DNA of 64,000 nt from JAWLCA01 sp050485905 (GTDB lineage Bacteria > Pseudomonadota > Alphaproteobacteria > Rhodobacterales > Rhodobacteraceae), in assembly GCA_050485905.1 (NCBI GenBank), contig JBJHCH010000002.1, positions 9,803-73,802 on the forward strand. Reading direction: 5' to 3'. How positions within the stretch are numbered: position 1 is the stretch's first letter; every line of letters begins with the position of its first letter. Made by a program: the position numbers and the translations under genes. Under the pieces are notes generated by a model. It saw only the letters and a list, made by a program, of their open reading frames with translations, made no database searches and was not told the DNA's origin. Shown here piece after piece: positions 54,043-62,363 of the stretch.

Positions 54043-55587
54043 ATGAGATTTCAAGCTCTGCGGCCCTTGGCCGTCGCGGCTGCGCTGGCCGCCATTTCCG
54101 CCGTCCCGGCCGGGGCGCAATCGCTGGCCGACCGGGTTGATGGCATCTTCGCCTCGTCCACCGGCTGGTTCGTGAACCTGATCTTCGCCAACCTGCCGGG
54201 TACGCAGATCCCCTGGATCGTCGGCTGGCTGGTCGTCGGTGCCTTTGTCTTTACGATCTATTTCGGCTTTATCCAGTTTCGCGCCTTTGGCCATGCCATC
54301 GCACTGGTCCGCGGCGTCTATTCAAATCCAAAGGACGCGGGCGAGGTCAGTCATTTCCAGGCGCTGGCCACGGCGCTTTCCGGCACTGTCGGCCTCGGCA
54401 ACATCGCGGGCGTCGCGGTCGCCGTCAGTATCGGCGGCGCGGGGGCGACGTTCTGGATGATCCTTGCCGGCCTTTTGGGCATGGCGGCAAAGTTCACCGA
54501 ATGTACCCTCGGCGTGAAGTACCGAAACGAATACCCCGACGGCACGGTGTCGGGCGGGCCGATGTACTATCTGAAAAAGGGCTTTGCCGAGCGTGGCCTG
54601 CCGCTGGGCGGCTTCATGGCGATCATGTTCTCGATCTTCTGCGTGCTGGGCGCGTTGGGGGGCGGCAACATGTTCCAGGCCAACCAGGCAGCCAGCCAGG
54701 TGCAAAGCGTCATGGGGATCCCGACGTGGATCACCGGGCTGGTGCTTTCGGTCATCGTCTTCATCGTCATCGTGGGCGGCATCAAGTCGATCGCGCGCGT
54801 GACCGAGAAGGTCGTTCCCTTCATGGGTATCGGCTACGTGCTGGTGGCGCTGGTCATCATCATCACGAACTCGGACATGATCCTGTGGGCCTTTGGCGAA
54901 ATCTTCCGTGGCGCCTTTACCGACAGCGGGATCGTTGGCGGCATCGTCGGGGCGATCATCCAGGGCTTCCGCCGGGCCGCCTTCTCGAACGAGGCCGGCA
55001 TCGGATCTGCCGCCATCGCCCATTCGGCGGTGCGCACGAAAGAACCGATCACCGAAGGCTTCGTGTCGCTGCTGGAGCCCTTCATTGACACCGTGATCGT
55101 CTGCACCATGACCGCGCTGGTCATCATCATCACCGGCCAGCTTCTGCAGGATCCCGATACCGGGCTCTACATCCTGAACGAGGCCGGGCGCATCGCCACC
55201 GCGTCGGGCGCAACCGGCGGCGTGCCGATCACCTCGGGCGCCTTCGGCTCGGTCTTCTCCTGGGCGCCCTATGCGCTGTCGGTTGCGGTGTTCCTGTTTG
55301 CCTTTTCGACCATGATCACCTGGTCCTACTACGGCATGAAATCATGGACCTACATGTTCGGCGAGGGCAGGAACAAGGAGATGGTCTTCAAGGTGATGTT
55401 CTGCGTCTTTGTCTTCATCGGCGCGGTTTCCAGCCTTGATGCCGTCATCGACTTCTCGGATGCGGCGCTCTTCTCCATGGCGATCTTCAACATCATCGGT
55501 CTCTACTTCCTGATGCCGATCGTGAAGCGAGAGCTGGAAAGCTACCTTGCGCGGCTGAAGTCGGGCGAGATCAAACGCTACCACTAG
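54043..55587 (+). CDS. Sodium:alanine/glycine symporter, AGCS family
   Basis: A 514-residue inner-membrane carrier that takes up alanine, glycine or a similar amino acid with sodium. It begins with a signal-like hydrophobic segment (MRFQALRPLAVAAALAAISA) ending in a plausible AGAQS cleavage site, followed by about ten to eleven transmembrane helices. The AGCS signature GTVGLGNIAGVAVAVSIGGA and FRRAAFSNEAGIGSAAIAHS are both clear. AAGGAAA precedes the ATG at 54043. A leading signal-type segment is found in many alphaproteobacterial members. The transcript probably ends at the hairpin 24 bases downstream. Confidence 0.93.
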   Translation: MRFQALRPLAVAAALAAISAVPAGAQSLADRVDGIFASSTGWFVNLIFANLPGTQIPWIVGWLVVGAFVFTIYFGFIQFRAFGHAIALVRGVYSNPKDAGEVSHFQALATALSGTVGLGNIAGVAVAVSIGGAGATFWMILAGLLGMAAKFTECTLGVKYRNEYPDGTVSGGPMYYLKKGFAERGLPLGGFMAIMFSIFCVLGALGGGNMFQANQAASQVQSVMGIPTWITGLVLSVIVFIVIVGGIKSIARVTEKVVPFMGIGYVLVALVIIITNSDMILWAFGEIFRGAFTDSGIVGGIVGAIIQGFRRAAFSNEAGIGSAAIAHSAVRTKEPITEGFVSLLEPFIDTVIVCTMTALVIIITGQLLQDPDTGLYILNEAGRIATASGATGGVPITSGAFGSVFSWAPYALSVAVFLFAFSTMITWSYYGMKSWTYMFGEGRNKEMVFKVMFCVFVFIGAVSSLDAVIDFSDAALFSMAIFNIIGLYFLMPIVKRELESYLARLKSGEIKRYH

Positions 55588-55610
55588 GTCATCCGTCAGT
55601 CATCACCACA

Positions 55611-55632
55611 AGGGGGGCGATTTCGCCCCCCT
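55611..55632 (+). terminator. Hairpin after the symporter gene
   Basis: AGGGGGGCG and CGCCCCCCT pair perfectly around ATTT. There is no T tract after the stem, so it is a weaker candidate terminator or a 3'-end protecting structure. Confidence 0.6.
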
Positions 55633-55934
55633 GATTCGTCGAATCTGGCCGGTCGGCTTGTTAATGTTTCTCGCAAATGATTGCATTTGTTTCAAACCGG
55701 ACAGCCAGAGCGCGAGCAGGGTGCCGGTTGCCGCTGCGGAACTTCGTCTGCCGGTTGCAAAATCACTTCGGGGCAAGATTGTACGAACCGTTACACCGCG
55801 CCGCATGCTACAGAGGCGCCGTTACAAGGTGCATGCCTTGCGCCGCGAGCCGCCGATGACCGGCAGACCGCGCGCAGACAGTTCCGAGTTTCTCCGTAGT
55901 TGGTTTGACCCCGGCCTCCGTGCCGGGGTCTTTT
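55633..55934 (+). ncRNA. Possible small RNA or leader ending in a strong terminator
   Basis: No convincing protein is seen in this gap, yet it ends in an excellent plus-strand terminator at 55907-55934: GACCCCGGC, a six-base loop, GCCGGGGTC, then TTTTACTT. The preceding transcript unit would start after the symporter hairpin. It contains a 6-4-6 inverted repeat CAAATG-ATTG-CATTTG at 55674-55689, which could be an operator, and repeated words TGCCGGTTGC and CCGTTACA. Short open frames overlap it but none has a ribosome-binding site and family features. An RNA gene is therefore inferred only from the isolated terminator. Confidence 0.35.
55907..55934 (+). terminator. Strong orphan terminator
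   Basis: A nine-base-pair GC-rich stem with a TTTT tail, 320 bases beyond the nearest plus-strand gene. It is too far from the symporter to be its main terminator, which points to an unannotated transcript upstream. Confidence 0.88.
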
Positions 55935-55961
55935 ACTTCGGCGGCGCTTTGTGCGCACCAA

Positions 55962-56004
55962 CGTATGCACGCGATATGCACGCTGGATGCACGTGAATCA
56001 TACG
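55962..56004. repeat. Dispersed 43-nt repeat, copy 1
   Basis: The element starts CGTATG and ends CATACG, and inside it ATGCACG occurs three times at an exact 11-base spacing. Copy 2 lies at 63781-63823 and matches at 39 of 43 positions. The ends can pair as a bulged hairpin. Both copies sit just past the 3' end of a minus-strand gene. Confidence 0.75.
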
Positions 56005-56068
56005 CCCGATATCGCGCCCCGCAGCCGGCGCGGTGTGACCGGGCCGGTGCTGGAGCGCGGTGCGAGCC

Positions 56069-57568
56069 TCAGTCCATCGCCTTGAAGTTGAAAGCCGATC
56101 CCTCCTTGATCCCGGACGGCCAGCGCGCGGTCACGGTCTTGGTCCGGGTGTAGAAGCGGAACGCATCCGGCCCATGCTGGTTCAGATCGCCAAACCCCGA
56201 TTTCTTCCAGCCGCCAAAGGTGTGATAGGCCAGCGGCACCGGGATCGGCACGTTGATCCCCACCATTCCGATGTTGATTCTATTGGCAAAATCCCGTGCC
56301 GTATCGCCATCGCGGGTAAAGATCGCGGTGCCGTTGCCGTATTCGTGGTCCATCGCATAGCCGATGGCCTCCTCATAGGACTTGGCGCGCACGGTGGACA
56401 GCACGGGGCCGAAGATCTCGGTCCGGTAGATGTCCATGTCGGTCGTTACATGGTCGAACAGATGCGCGCCGACGAAGAAGCCATCCTCGTAGCCCTGCAG
56501 TTTGAAGTCGCGCCCGTCGACGACCAGCTTTGCCCCCTGATCGACACCCGACTGCACCAGCCGCAGGATGTTCTCCTTCGCCGCCCTTGTTACCACCGGG
56601 CCGAAATCCACATCGTCTCCAGCAGTGTAGGGGCCGACCTTCAACTTCTCGATCCGCGGCACCAGCCTTTCGATCAGCCGATCCGCCGTCTCGTCCCCCA
56701 CCGGCACGGCGACCGATATCGCCATGCAGCGCTCGCCCGCAGCGCCGTAGCCTGCCCCCACCAGCGCATCCGCCGCCTGATCCATGTCGGCATCGGGCAT
56801 GATGATCATGTGGTTCTTGGCGCCGCCGAAACACTGCACCCGCTTGCCGTTCGCGCAGCCGCGGGAATAGATGTATTCCGCAATCGGGGTGGACCCGACG
56901 AAACCGATGGCCTGCACGGTCGGATTGTCCAGAATCGCATCCACCGCCTGCTTGTCGCCGTTCACCACCTGCAGCACGCCGTCCGGCAGCCCGGCCTCCT
57001 GGCACAGTTCCGCCAGCATCAGCGGCACAGACGGATCGCGCTCGCTGGGTTTCAGGATGAAGGCGTTGCCGCAGGCCAGCGCCGGACCCATCTTCCACAG
57101 CGGAATCATGGCGGGAAAGTTGAACGGCGTGATGCCCGCCGCCACGCCCAGCGGCTGGCGCATGGAATACATGTCGATCCCCGGCCCGGCGCTGTCGGTG
57201 AACTCTCCCTTCAGCAGCTGCGGCGCGCCGATGCAGTATTCGATCACCTCCAGCCCGCGCTGGATATCGCCCTTGGCGTCGGGAAAGGTCTTGCCGTGCT
57301 CGCTCGACAGTTTCTCGGCCAGCTTGTCCATGTCGCGGTTGATCAGCCCCACCAGCGCCATCATCACCCGCGCGCGTTTCTGCGGATTGGTCGCGCCCCA
57401 GGCGACCTGCGCCTTTGCGGCATCGGCCACGGCGGCATCCAGTTCCTGCTGGCTGGCCAGCGGCACCCTGGCCTGCACCTCGCCCGTGGCGGGGTTGTAG
57501 ACATCGGCAAACCGGCCCGACGTGCCCTTGACGTGCTGGCCGTTGATCCAGTGCGAAAGTTCCTGCAT
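56069..57568 (-). CDS. mmsA: CoA-acylating methylmalonate-semialdehyde dehydrogenase
   Basis: A 499-residue aldehyde dehydrogenase that converts methylmalonate semialdehyde to propionyl-CoA, or malonate semialdehyde to acetyl-CoA, in valine and inositol breakdown (also called IolA). The NAD fold includes ITPFNFPAMIPLWKMGPALA, GFVGSTPIAEYIY and GGAKNHMIIMPDAD; the catalytic cysteine is in AAGERCMAIS, and EIFGPVL closes the site. The absence of the usual general-base glutamate before the cysteine fits the CoA-acylating group. The ATG at 57568 has GGAGG just upstream. It is one product of the inositol route in this window but has no clear copy of the GCAAT palindrome in its promoter gap. Confidence 0.95.
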   Translation of the reverse strand: MQELSHWINGQHVKGTSGRFADVYNPATGEVQARVPLASQQELDAAVADAAKAQVAWGATNPQKRARVMMALVGLINRDMDKLAEKLSSEHGKTFPDAKGDIQRGLEVIEYCIGAPQLLKGEFTDSAGPGIDMYSMRQPLGVAAGITPFNFPAMIPLWKMGPALACGNAFILKPSERDPSVPLMLAELCQEAGLPDGVLQVVNGDKQAVDAILDNPTVQAIGFVGSTPIAEYIYSRGCANGKRVQCFGGAKNHMIIMPDADMDQAADALVGAGYGAAGERCMAISVAVPVGDETADRLIERLVPRIEKLKVGPYTAGDDVDFGPVVTRAAKENILRLVQSGVDQGAKLVVDGRDFKLQGYEDGFFVGAHLFDHVTTDMDIYRTEIFGPVLSTVRAKSYEEAIGYAMDHEYGNGTAIFTRDGDTARDFANRINIGMVGINVPIPVPLAYHTFGGWKKSGFGDLNQHGPDAFRFYTRTKTVTARWPSGIKEGSAFNFKAMD

Positions 57569-57755
57569 CGCTTCCTCCATGAGCTTTTCCGACCATACCC
57601 CTGCAATCTTGGGCGGCAATGGGCAATGCCTCAAAAGCATCTCGCGGACGTTCGGGGTGGCAAAGCGGGGGTATCCGCGTGCCCGGAAAGTCTGACTTGA
57701 CAGACCGGCGTGCGGCGGTGGACCCTTCGGCAGACGGGTTGGAGGAGGAAAGTCC

Positions 57756-58190
57756 ATGCTGGTCAGCCAGATACTGAAACTCAAGGGCAACGAGACCATT
57801 GCGACGGTCAGGCCCGATGCTTCGGTGGCCGAGGCGGCCAAGATGCTCTCCGACCTGCGCATCGGCTGCCTGGTGGTCTCCACCGACGGGCAGACCGTCG
57901 CCGGCATCCTGTCGGAACGCGACATCGTGCGCGAACTGGGCCGGCGCGGCGCCGGCTGCATGTCGGACAAGGTGCAGGTGATGATGACCGCATCTGTCAC
58001 CGGCTGCGCGCCGGACGAGCGCGCGGACGAGGTTCTGGCCAAGATGACCGAGGGCCGCTTCCGTCACATGCCGGTGCTGGAGGATGGCAAGATGGTCGGC
58101 CTGATCTCCATCGGCGACGTGGTGAAGGCGCGGCTGATGGAGCTGAGCATGGAGAAAGAGGCGCTGGAAGGCATGATCATGGGCTACTGA
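57756..58190 (+). CDS. CBS domain-containing protein
   Basis: A 144-residue protein made of two tandem CBS motifs (about 8-65 and 75-135), which together form one Bateman module that binds adenine nucleotides and acts as an energy sensor. The repeats show IATVRPDASVAEAAKMLSDL, GILSERDIVREL, GCAPDERADEVLAKMTEGRF and GLISIGDVVKARL. It ends ALEGMIMGY, a tail common to single-module alphaproteobacterial CBS proteins. A strong purine run GGAGGAGG precedes the ATG. It diverges from mmsA and overlaps the end of the convergent moeA fusion by seven bases. Its partner is unknown. Confidence 0.94.
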   Translation: MLVSQILKLKGNETIATVRPDASVAEAAKMLSDLRIGCLVVSTDGQTVAGILSERDIVRELGRRGAGCMSDKVQVMMTASVTGCAPDERADEVLAKMTEGRFRHMPVLEDGKMVGLISIGDVVKARLMELSMEKEALEGMIMGY

Positions 58191-60304
58191 AGCCCGAAGC
58201 TGGAATAGGGCAGATAGCGCACCGCGTCGCCCGGCCGCACATGCACGGCGCCGTCCGGCAGTTCGACCAGCCCCGTCGCCCATGACAACCCGCTGATCCG
58301 GCCGGACCCCTCTGACCGGAAAACCTCGGCCCGGCCCTCCGCATCCAGGCGCGCGCGCAGATATTCCCGCCGCCCCGGCTTCTTCCGCTTCTCGAAACCG
58401 GCAGGCACAGTGAACCCCTGCGGCGTGGTCCATCCCGCACCGGCCAGCGCCATGGAGGCGGGCCGCGCAAAGATCAGCGTGCAGACCAGCGCCGCGACCG
58501 GGTTGCCGGGCAGGCCAAAGACCGGCACGCCCTGCCACAACCCCAGCGCCAGCGGCCGCCCCGGTTTCACCGCGATGCGCCAGCTTTCCATCGCCCCCGC
58601 CTCGCGCAGCAGGGCCGAAACGTGATCCTCGTCCCCCGCCGAGGCGCCGCCCGAGGTCAGGATGACGTCGGCCTGCGCCGCGCCTGCATCGAGCCGGTCG
58701 CGCAGCGCCGCGCGGTCATCGTCCACATGGCCCAGGTCCACCGCCTGAAACCCCCAGCCGCGCGCCAGCGCCAGCAGCATCGGGCGATTGGCGTCGAATA
58801 TGCGGTGATCGGGCAGGGCGGCTTCCGTCACCTCTGCCTCGATCTCGTCGCCCGTGGACAGCACACCGACCCGCAGCCGCGCGAACACCCGGACCGAGGC
58901 GACACCCAGCGCCGACAGCAGCGCCAGATCCGGCGGGCGCAGAACCTGACCCGCCAGCAGCGCCGTTTCCCCCGCCGCCACATCCTCGCCCGCGCGGCGG
59001 GTGTTCGCGCCGCGCTTTACGGGGCCGTGAAAGGCGATGCGGGCGCCATCGGTCGTCGTGTCCTCCTCCAGCACCACGGTATCCACGCCGTCAGGCAGGA
59101 TCGCGCCGGTCAGGATGCGCAGCGCGGACCCGTGGGGCGCCGCGCTCGTGTACGGCGCGCCAGCCGCCGCACGCCCCGCCAGCAACGGCAGTTCCTGCGG
59201 CCCGTCGCCCGTGGCGGCATGGGCAAAGCCGTAGCCGTCAACGGCCGCATTCGCCGCCGGAGGGTTGGACCGCCGCGCCACTGCCGCCTCGGCCAGCACA
59301 CGCCCGGCGGCCTGCGCGACCGGCACCACCTCGTCTCCCACCACCGGCGTCAGTCGCGCACGCAGCAGCGCCAGCGCGTCGTCCACCGGCGTCCAGTCCA
59401 CGCCGGGCGGCAGGGCGAAGCAGTCGTTCGACAGCCTTGGCGGGGTCAGGCGGGGCAGGGCGGCCGCCCTGAGGGAAGCCTCATGCCCGGCTCCCAGAAT
59501 CCAGCCCTCTTCCGCCAGAACCTCTGCCGGTGCGTCGGGTGCCAGCATCGCGGTCAAATCTACCGCAGCCAGCGCCCGCGCCAGCAGACGCACCTGCGCC
59601 TGATCCTTTATGCCCGCCTCGCGCGCCACCAGATCCGCCAGCAGCGACGGATAGACCTCGGCCAGAATTACCGGCGCGTCCGGCTTCTCAAAGGGCCAGA
59701 CAGCCATGTCACCCCGGAACTCTTCCCGCAGCTTCGCCATCGCCGCGATTCCCAGCAGCGCCTGCGACCCGACCGATCCCGTGGTGTAAAGCTTCCAGCC
59801 CGGCTGCGCGCGCGTAACCCGCTGTTCGACCAGCCGCCGCTCGGGCAGGCCATGGCCCGCGCGCGCGGTACCCTTCGCTGGCAGGTCGGGCAGATCCAGC
59901 GTCGTCGGCCGCCCCCAGAACGGGCCGGCCCCGGGGAACATCGCGTTGATCCTTGCAGCAAGCTCGAAGCGGTTGTTCGCATTGTCCGCCGCGTCCTCAA
60001 CCCGCGCCGCCAGCCAGTCCCACAGCGCCAGCGCCCGCGCCTCACCCGTCAGCACCTTGGCGAACCCCGCCGGATAGCCGTGCGGAAAGTCCGTCCCGAT
60101 CAGCAAACGCTCGTCCGCCGCCAGCGCCGCGCGACAGAGTTCGCGCAGCGCTTCCAGCGCCTCGGCCCGCGTGCGGTGATAGGTCTCACCCACCGATCCT
60201 TCGGGCGTCGCCACCCCGATCCAGATCGCATCGGCGGATGGCCGGGCGGGCGAGGGGGTCGATGCCGCCGACCAGTCCACCACCGCCACCCGGTCGAACC
60301 TCAC
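58184..60304 (-). CDS. moeA: Molybdopterin molybdenumtransferase MoeA with an extra N-terminal domain
   Basis: A 706-residue protein in which a normal MoeA (about residues 310-706) follows an N-terminal domain of roughly 300 residues. The MoeA part shows AAVDGYGFA, LRILTGAILPDGVDTVVLEE, RVGVLSTGDEI, ILTSGGASAGDEDHV and GLPGNPVAALV, the GEPHE-fold and molybdopterin-binding motifs; it inserts molybdate into molybdopterin. The N-terminal domain begins RFDRVAVVDWSAASTPS and looks like an RNase H-like DUF429-type fold (early Asp, later IGTDFPHGYPAGF); its activity is unknown. The start is a GTG overlapping the mobB stop. The fusion places it first in function but last in a fdhD-mobA-mobB-moeA unit. 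Confidence 0.88.
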   Translation of the reverse strand: MRFDRVAVVDWSAASTPSPARPSADAIWIGVATPEGSVGETYHRTRAEALEALRELCRAALAADERLLIGTDFPHGYPAGFAKVLTGEARALALWDWLAARVEDAADNANNRFELAARINAMFPGAGPFWGRPTTLDLPDLPAKGTARAGHGLPERRLVEQRVTRAQPGWKLYTTGSVGSQALLGIAAMAKLREEFRGDMAVWPFEKPDAPVILAEVYPSLLADLVAREAGIKDQAQVRLLARALAAVDLTAMLAPDAPAEVLAEEGWILGAGHEASLRAAALPRLTPPRLSNDCFALPPGVDWTPVDDALALLRARLTPVVGDEVVPVAQAAGRVLAEAAVARRSNPPAANAAVDGYGFAHAATGDGPQELPLLAGRAAAGAPYTSAAPHGSALRILTGAILPDGVDTVVLEEDTTTDGARIAFHGPVKRGANTRRAGEDVAAGETALLAGQVLRPPDLALLSALGVASVRVFARLRVGVLSTGDEIEAEVTEAALPDHRIFDANRPMLLALARGWGFQAVDLGHVDDDRAALRDRLDAGAAQADVILTSGGASAGDEDHVSALLREAGAMESWRIAVKPGRPLALGLWQGVPVFGLPGNPVAALVCTLIFARPASMALAGAGWTTPQGFTVPAGFEKRKKPGRREYLRARLDAEGRAEVFRSEGSGRISGLSWATGLVELPDGAVHVRPGDAVRYLPYSSFGLQ

Positions 60305-60795
60305 AGCCCCACCTCGCGCAGGATGAACCCGGCCACGCCCAGCGTATCGTTCAGATCGAACACCGGCACCGACAGCCCGCCGATCGGCACGTCGCTCGCC
60401 ACCGCACGGATCGTCGGGTCGCTGCGCGCCAGCAGCGGCCGCCCGGCTTCGGCCCGGTGCGCCTCGATCTTCGGGTGGCTGTCGCGCTTGTAGCCCTCGA
60501 CCAGCACCAGATCGACCGGCGACAGATGCCCCAGCAACTCGCGGAACCCCGGCTCCGGCGCGCCGCGCAGCTCGTGCAGGATCGCCCAGCGGTTGGGCGA
60601 GGCCAGCAGCACCTCGGTCGCCCCGGCCTCGCGGTGGCGATAGCTGTCGCGCCCCGGCTGGTCCAGATCGACCTTGTGGTGGGCGTGCTTCAGGGTCGAG
60701 ACGCTGAACCCCCGCCCGGTGATCTCGGCCACCAGCCGCTCCATCAGCCCGGTCTTGCCGGTGTTCTTCCAGCCGACGACGCCATAGACCCTCAT
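60301..60795 (-). CDS. mobB: Molybdopterin-guanine dinucleotide biosynthesis adaptor MobB
   Basis: A 164-residue P-loop GTPase-like protein that assists MobA in making the bis-MGD cofactor. The P-loop is GWKNTGKTGL near residue 8, with LKHAHHKVDLDQPGRDSYRH and LVLVEGYKRDSHPKIE as family hallmarks. The ATG at 60795 gives the start MRVYGVVGWKNTGKT; the longer upstream open frame lies over mobA. It overlaps mobA by four bases and the moeA fusion by four, so all three are coupled. Confidence 0.94.
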   Translation of the reverse strand: MRVYGVVGWKNTGKTGLMERLVAEITGRGFSVSTLKHAHHKVDLDQPGRDSYRHREAGATEVLLASPNRWAILHELRGAPEPGFRELLGHLSPVDLVLVEGYKRDSHPKIEAHRAEAGRPLLARSDPTIRAVASDVPIGGLSVPVFDLNDTLGVAGFILREVGL

Positions 60796-61394
60796 GCCGC
60801 GCCTGCCAGCGCCTCGGCCCGGGCGATATCCTCGGGCGTGTTGACGTTGAAGAACGGGTCGAAGGGCGCAGACGGGAATTCCACCGTCGCCGCCCCGTGC
60901 CCGTCGGTCCAGAGCACGATCTTGCGCAGCCCCCCGGTCAGCGCCGCCCGCAGATCCTCGCGCAGCCGCACAGGCCACAGGCCGAATGTCGGGTGCCGCT
61001 GCAGCCGCCCGTCCGCATCGGCCGAGGCCGCCAGCGCCAGTTCCCCCGCCGCCGCCAGCCGCGCGGCCAGATCGCGGGGAAAAAACGGCGTATCCGCCGC
61101 CGCGGTCACGATGGCCCCGGCCCCCCGTTCCGCCGCCCAGTCCAGCCCCGCCAGCACCCCGGCCAAAGGCCCCGGATGATCGGGCAGGCTGTCGGGCAGG
61201 ACCGGCAGCCCGAATTCCGCAAACCGCGCCGGGTCGCCATTGGCGTTGATCGCCATATCCGCCACCTGCGGCGCCAACCGGCCGATCACATGGTCGATCA
61301 GCCGCCGCCCCGCCACCACCCGAAACCCCTTGTCGCCGCCGCCCATCCGCGTCGCCCGCCCGCCGGCCAGGATCATGCCCAGCACCTCAGTCAT
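60792..61394 (-). CDS. mobA: Molybdenum cofactor guanylyltransferase MobA
   Basis: A 200-residue nucleotidyltransferase that adds GMP from GTP to molybdenum-molybdopterin. The N-terminal GTP-binding signature is LAGGRATRMGGGDKGF, the metal-binding DTP is in VTAAADTPFFP, and FDPFFNVNTPEDIARAEAL near the end is diagnostic. It overlaps fdhD by eight bases upstream and mobB by four downstream. Together with the neighbours it supplies cofactor to enzymes such as formate dehydrogenase. Confidence 0.95.
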   Translation of the reverse strand: MTEVLGMILAGGRATRMGGGDKGFRVVAGRRLIDHVIGRLAPQVADMAINANGDPARFAEFGLPVLPDSLPDHPGPLAGVLAGLDWAAERGAGAIVTAAADTPFFPRDLAARLAAAGELALAASADADGRLQRHPTFGLWPVRLREDLRAALTGGLRKIVLWTDGHGAATVEFPSAPFDPFFNVNTPEDIARAEALAGAA

Positions 61395-62259
61395 CGCCGG
61401 CCCCCTTGCGGCGGTGCTTGCGGTCCTCTTCCTCCACCGCGCCCAGATCGGCGTCCCAGACCAACCGGTCCGCCCCCGAAAGGCAGACGAACCGCTTGCC
61501 CCGCATCCGGCCGATCAGCGTCAGCCCGACCTGCTGCGCGATCTCCACCCCCCAGGCGGTAAAGCCCGACCGGCTGGCCAGCGCCGGAATGCCCATCATC
61601 GCGGTCTTTATCACCATTTCCGACGTCAGCCGCCCGGTGGTGTAAAGGATCTTGTCCTCCGCCCCCACCCGCTCGCTCAGCATCCAGCCCGCGATCTTGT
61701 CCACCGCGTTGTGGCGGCCCACATCCTCCATATAGACCAGCGGGCGATCGGCCTGACACAGCACCGTGCCGTGGATCGCCCCCGCCTCCAGATACAGGCT
61801 CGGCGTGGTGTTGATCTGCCGCGCCAGCGCGTAGAGCCACGAGGTGTGGACCGGCGTCGCCGGCAGCACCAGCCCCTCCAGCCCCTCCATCATGTCGCCA
61901 AAGACGGTGCCGACCGCGCAGCCGCTGGTGCGGGTCTTCTTCTTCACCTTCTCCTCGTAGGTGGTGCGACTGGCGGTGCGGACGACAACGGTTTCCAGAT
62001 CCTCGTCGTAATCCACACCCGTCACCTGCTCGCCCTCGCCCAGCATCCCCTGATTGCGCAGGAATCCCAGCGCCAGATACTCGGGGTAATCCCCGATCGT
62101 CATCGCCGTCACGATCTCCTGGCTGTTCAGGAATATCGTCAGCGGCCGTTCCTCAACCACCGAAATCTCGGTCTCCGCCCCGTCGTGGCCCAGTCCGCGG
62201 ATGCGGCGGGTCAGGCGTGGGTCGGTGGGCCGGGGGCCGATCAGATAGTCGCTGGTCAT
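61387..62259 (-). CDS. fdhD: Formate dehydrogenase accessory sulfurtransferase FdhD
   Basis: A 290-residue protein needed to sulfurate the molybdenum cofactor of formate dehydrogenase, carrying sulfur from IscS on a cysteine. The core motif here reads TSGCAVGTVFGD, with one cysteine where E. coli has a CxxC pair; the conserved VEDVGRHNAVDK-type segment appears as YMEDVGRHNAVDKIAGW, and TTGRLTSEMVIKTA and SRSGFTAWGVEIAQQ are also typical. The ATG at 62259 is used (start MTSDYLIGPRP). It is the first gene of the molybdenum cofactor unit and diverges from the cytochrome gene. No formate dehydrogenase genes lie in the window. Confidence 0.93.
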   Translation of the reverse strand: MTSDYLIGPRPTDPRLTRRIRGLGHDGAETEISVVEERPLTIFLNSQEIVTAMTIGDYPEYLALGFLRNQGMLGEGEQVTGVDYDEDLETVVVRTASRTTYEEKVKKKTRTSGCAVGTVFGDMMEGLEGLVLPATPVHTSWLYALARQINTTPSLYLEAGAIHGTVLCQADRPLVYMEDVGRHNAVDKIAGWMLSERVGAEDKILYTTGRLTSEMVIKTAMMGIPALASRSGFTAWGVEIAQQVGLTLIGRMRGKRFVCLSGADRLVWDADLGAVEEEDRKHRRKGAGDD

Positions 62260-62363
62260 TGGGGATCCGGGGCTTTCGCGGGGCCAGACAGTGCCGCAGG
62301 GCCGGGGGCTTGTCCAGCCCGCCACGATGCGCGAAGCTGCCCCGGTATCTGTTGGAGTTCCCG

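Noticed and set aside
55658..56060. Several short overlapping open frames in the symporter-mmsA gap
   Set aside because: None has a ribosome-binding site with a recognisable protein, and they cross a strong terminator.
56373..58538. Minus-strand open frame of 721 codons across mmsA and the CBS gene
   Set aside because: It is an alternate frame of mmsA and antisense to the CBS gene, with no family motif.
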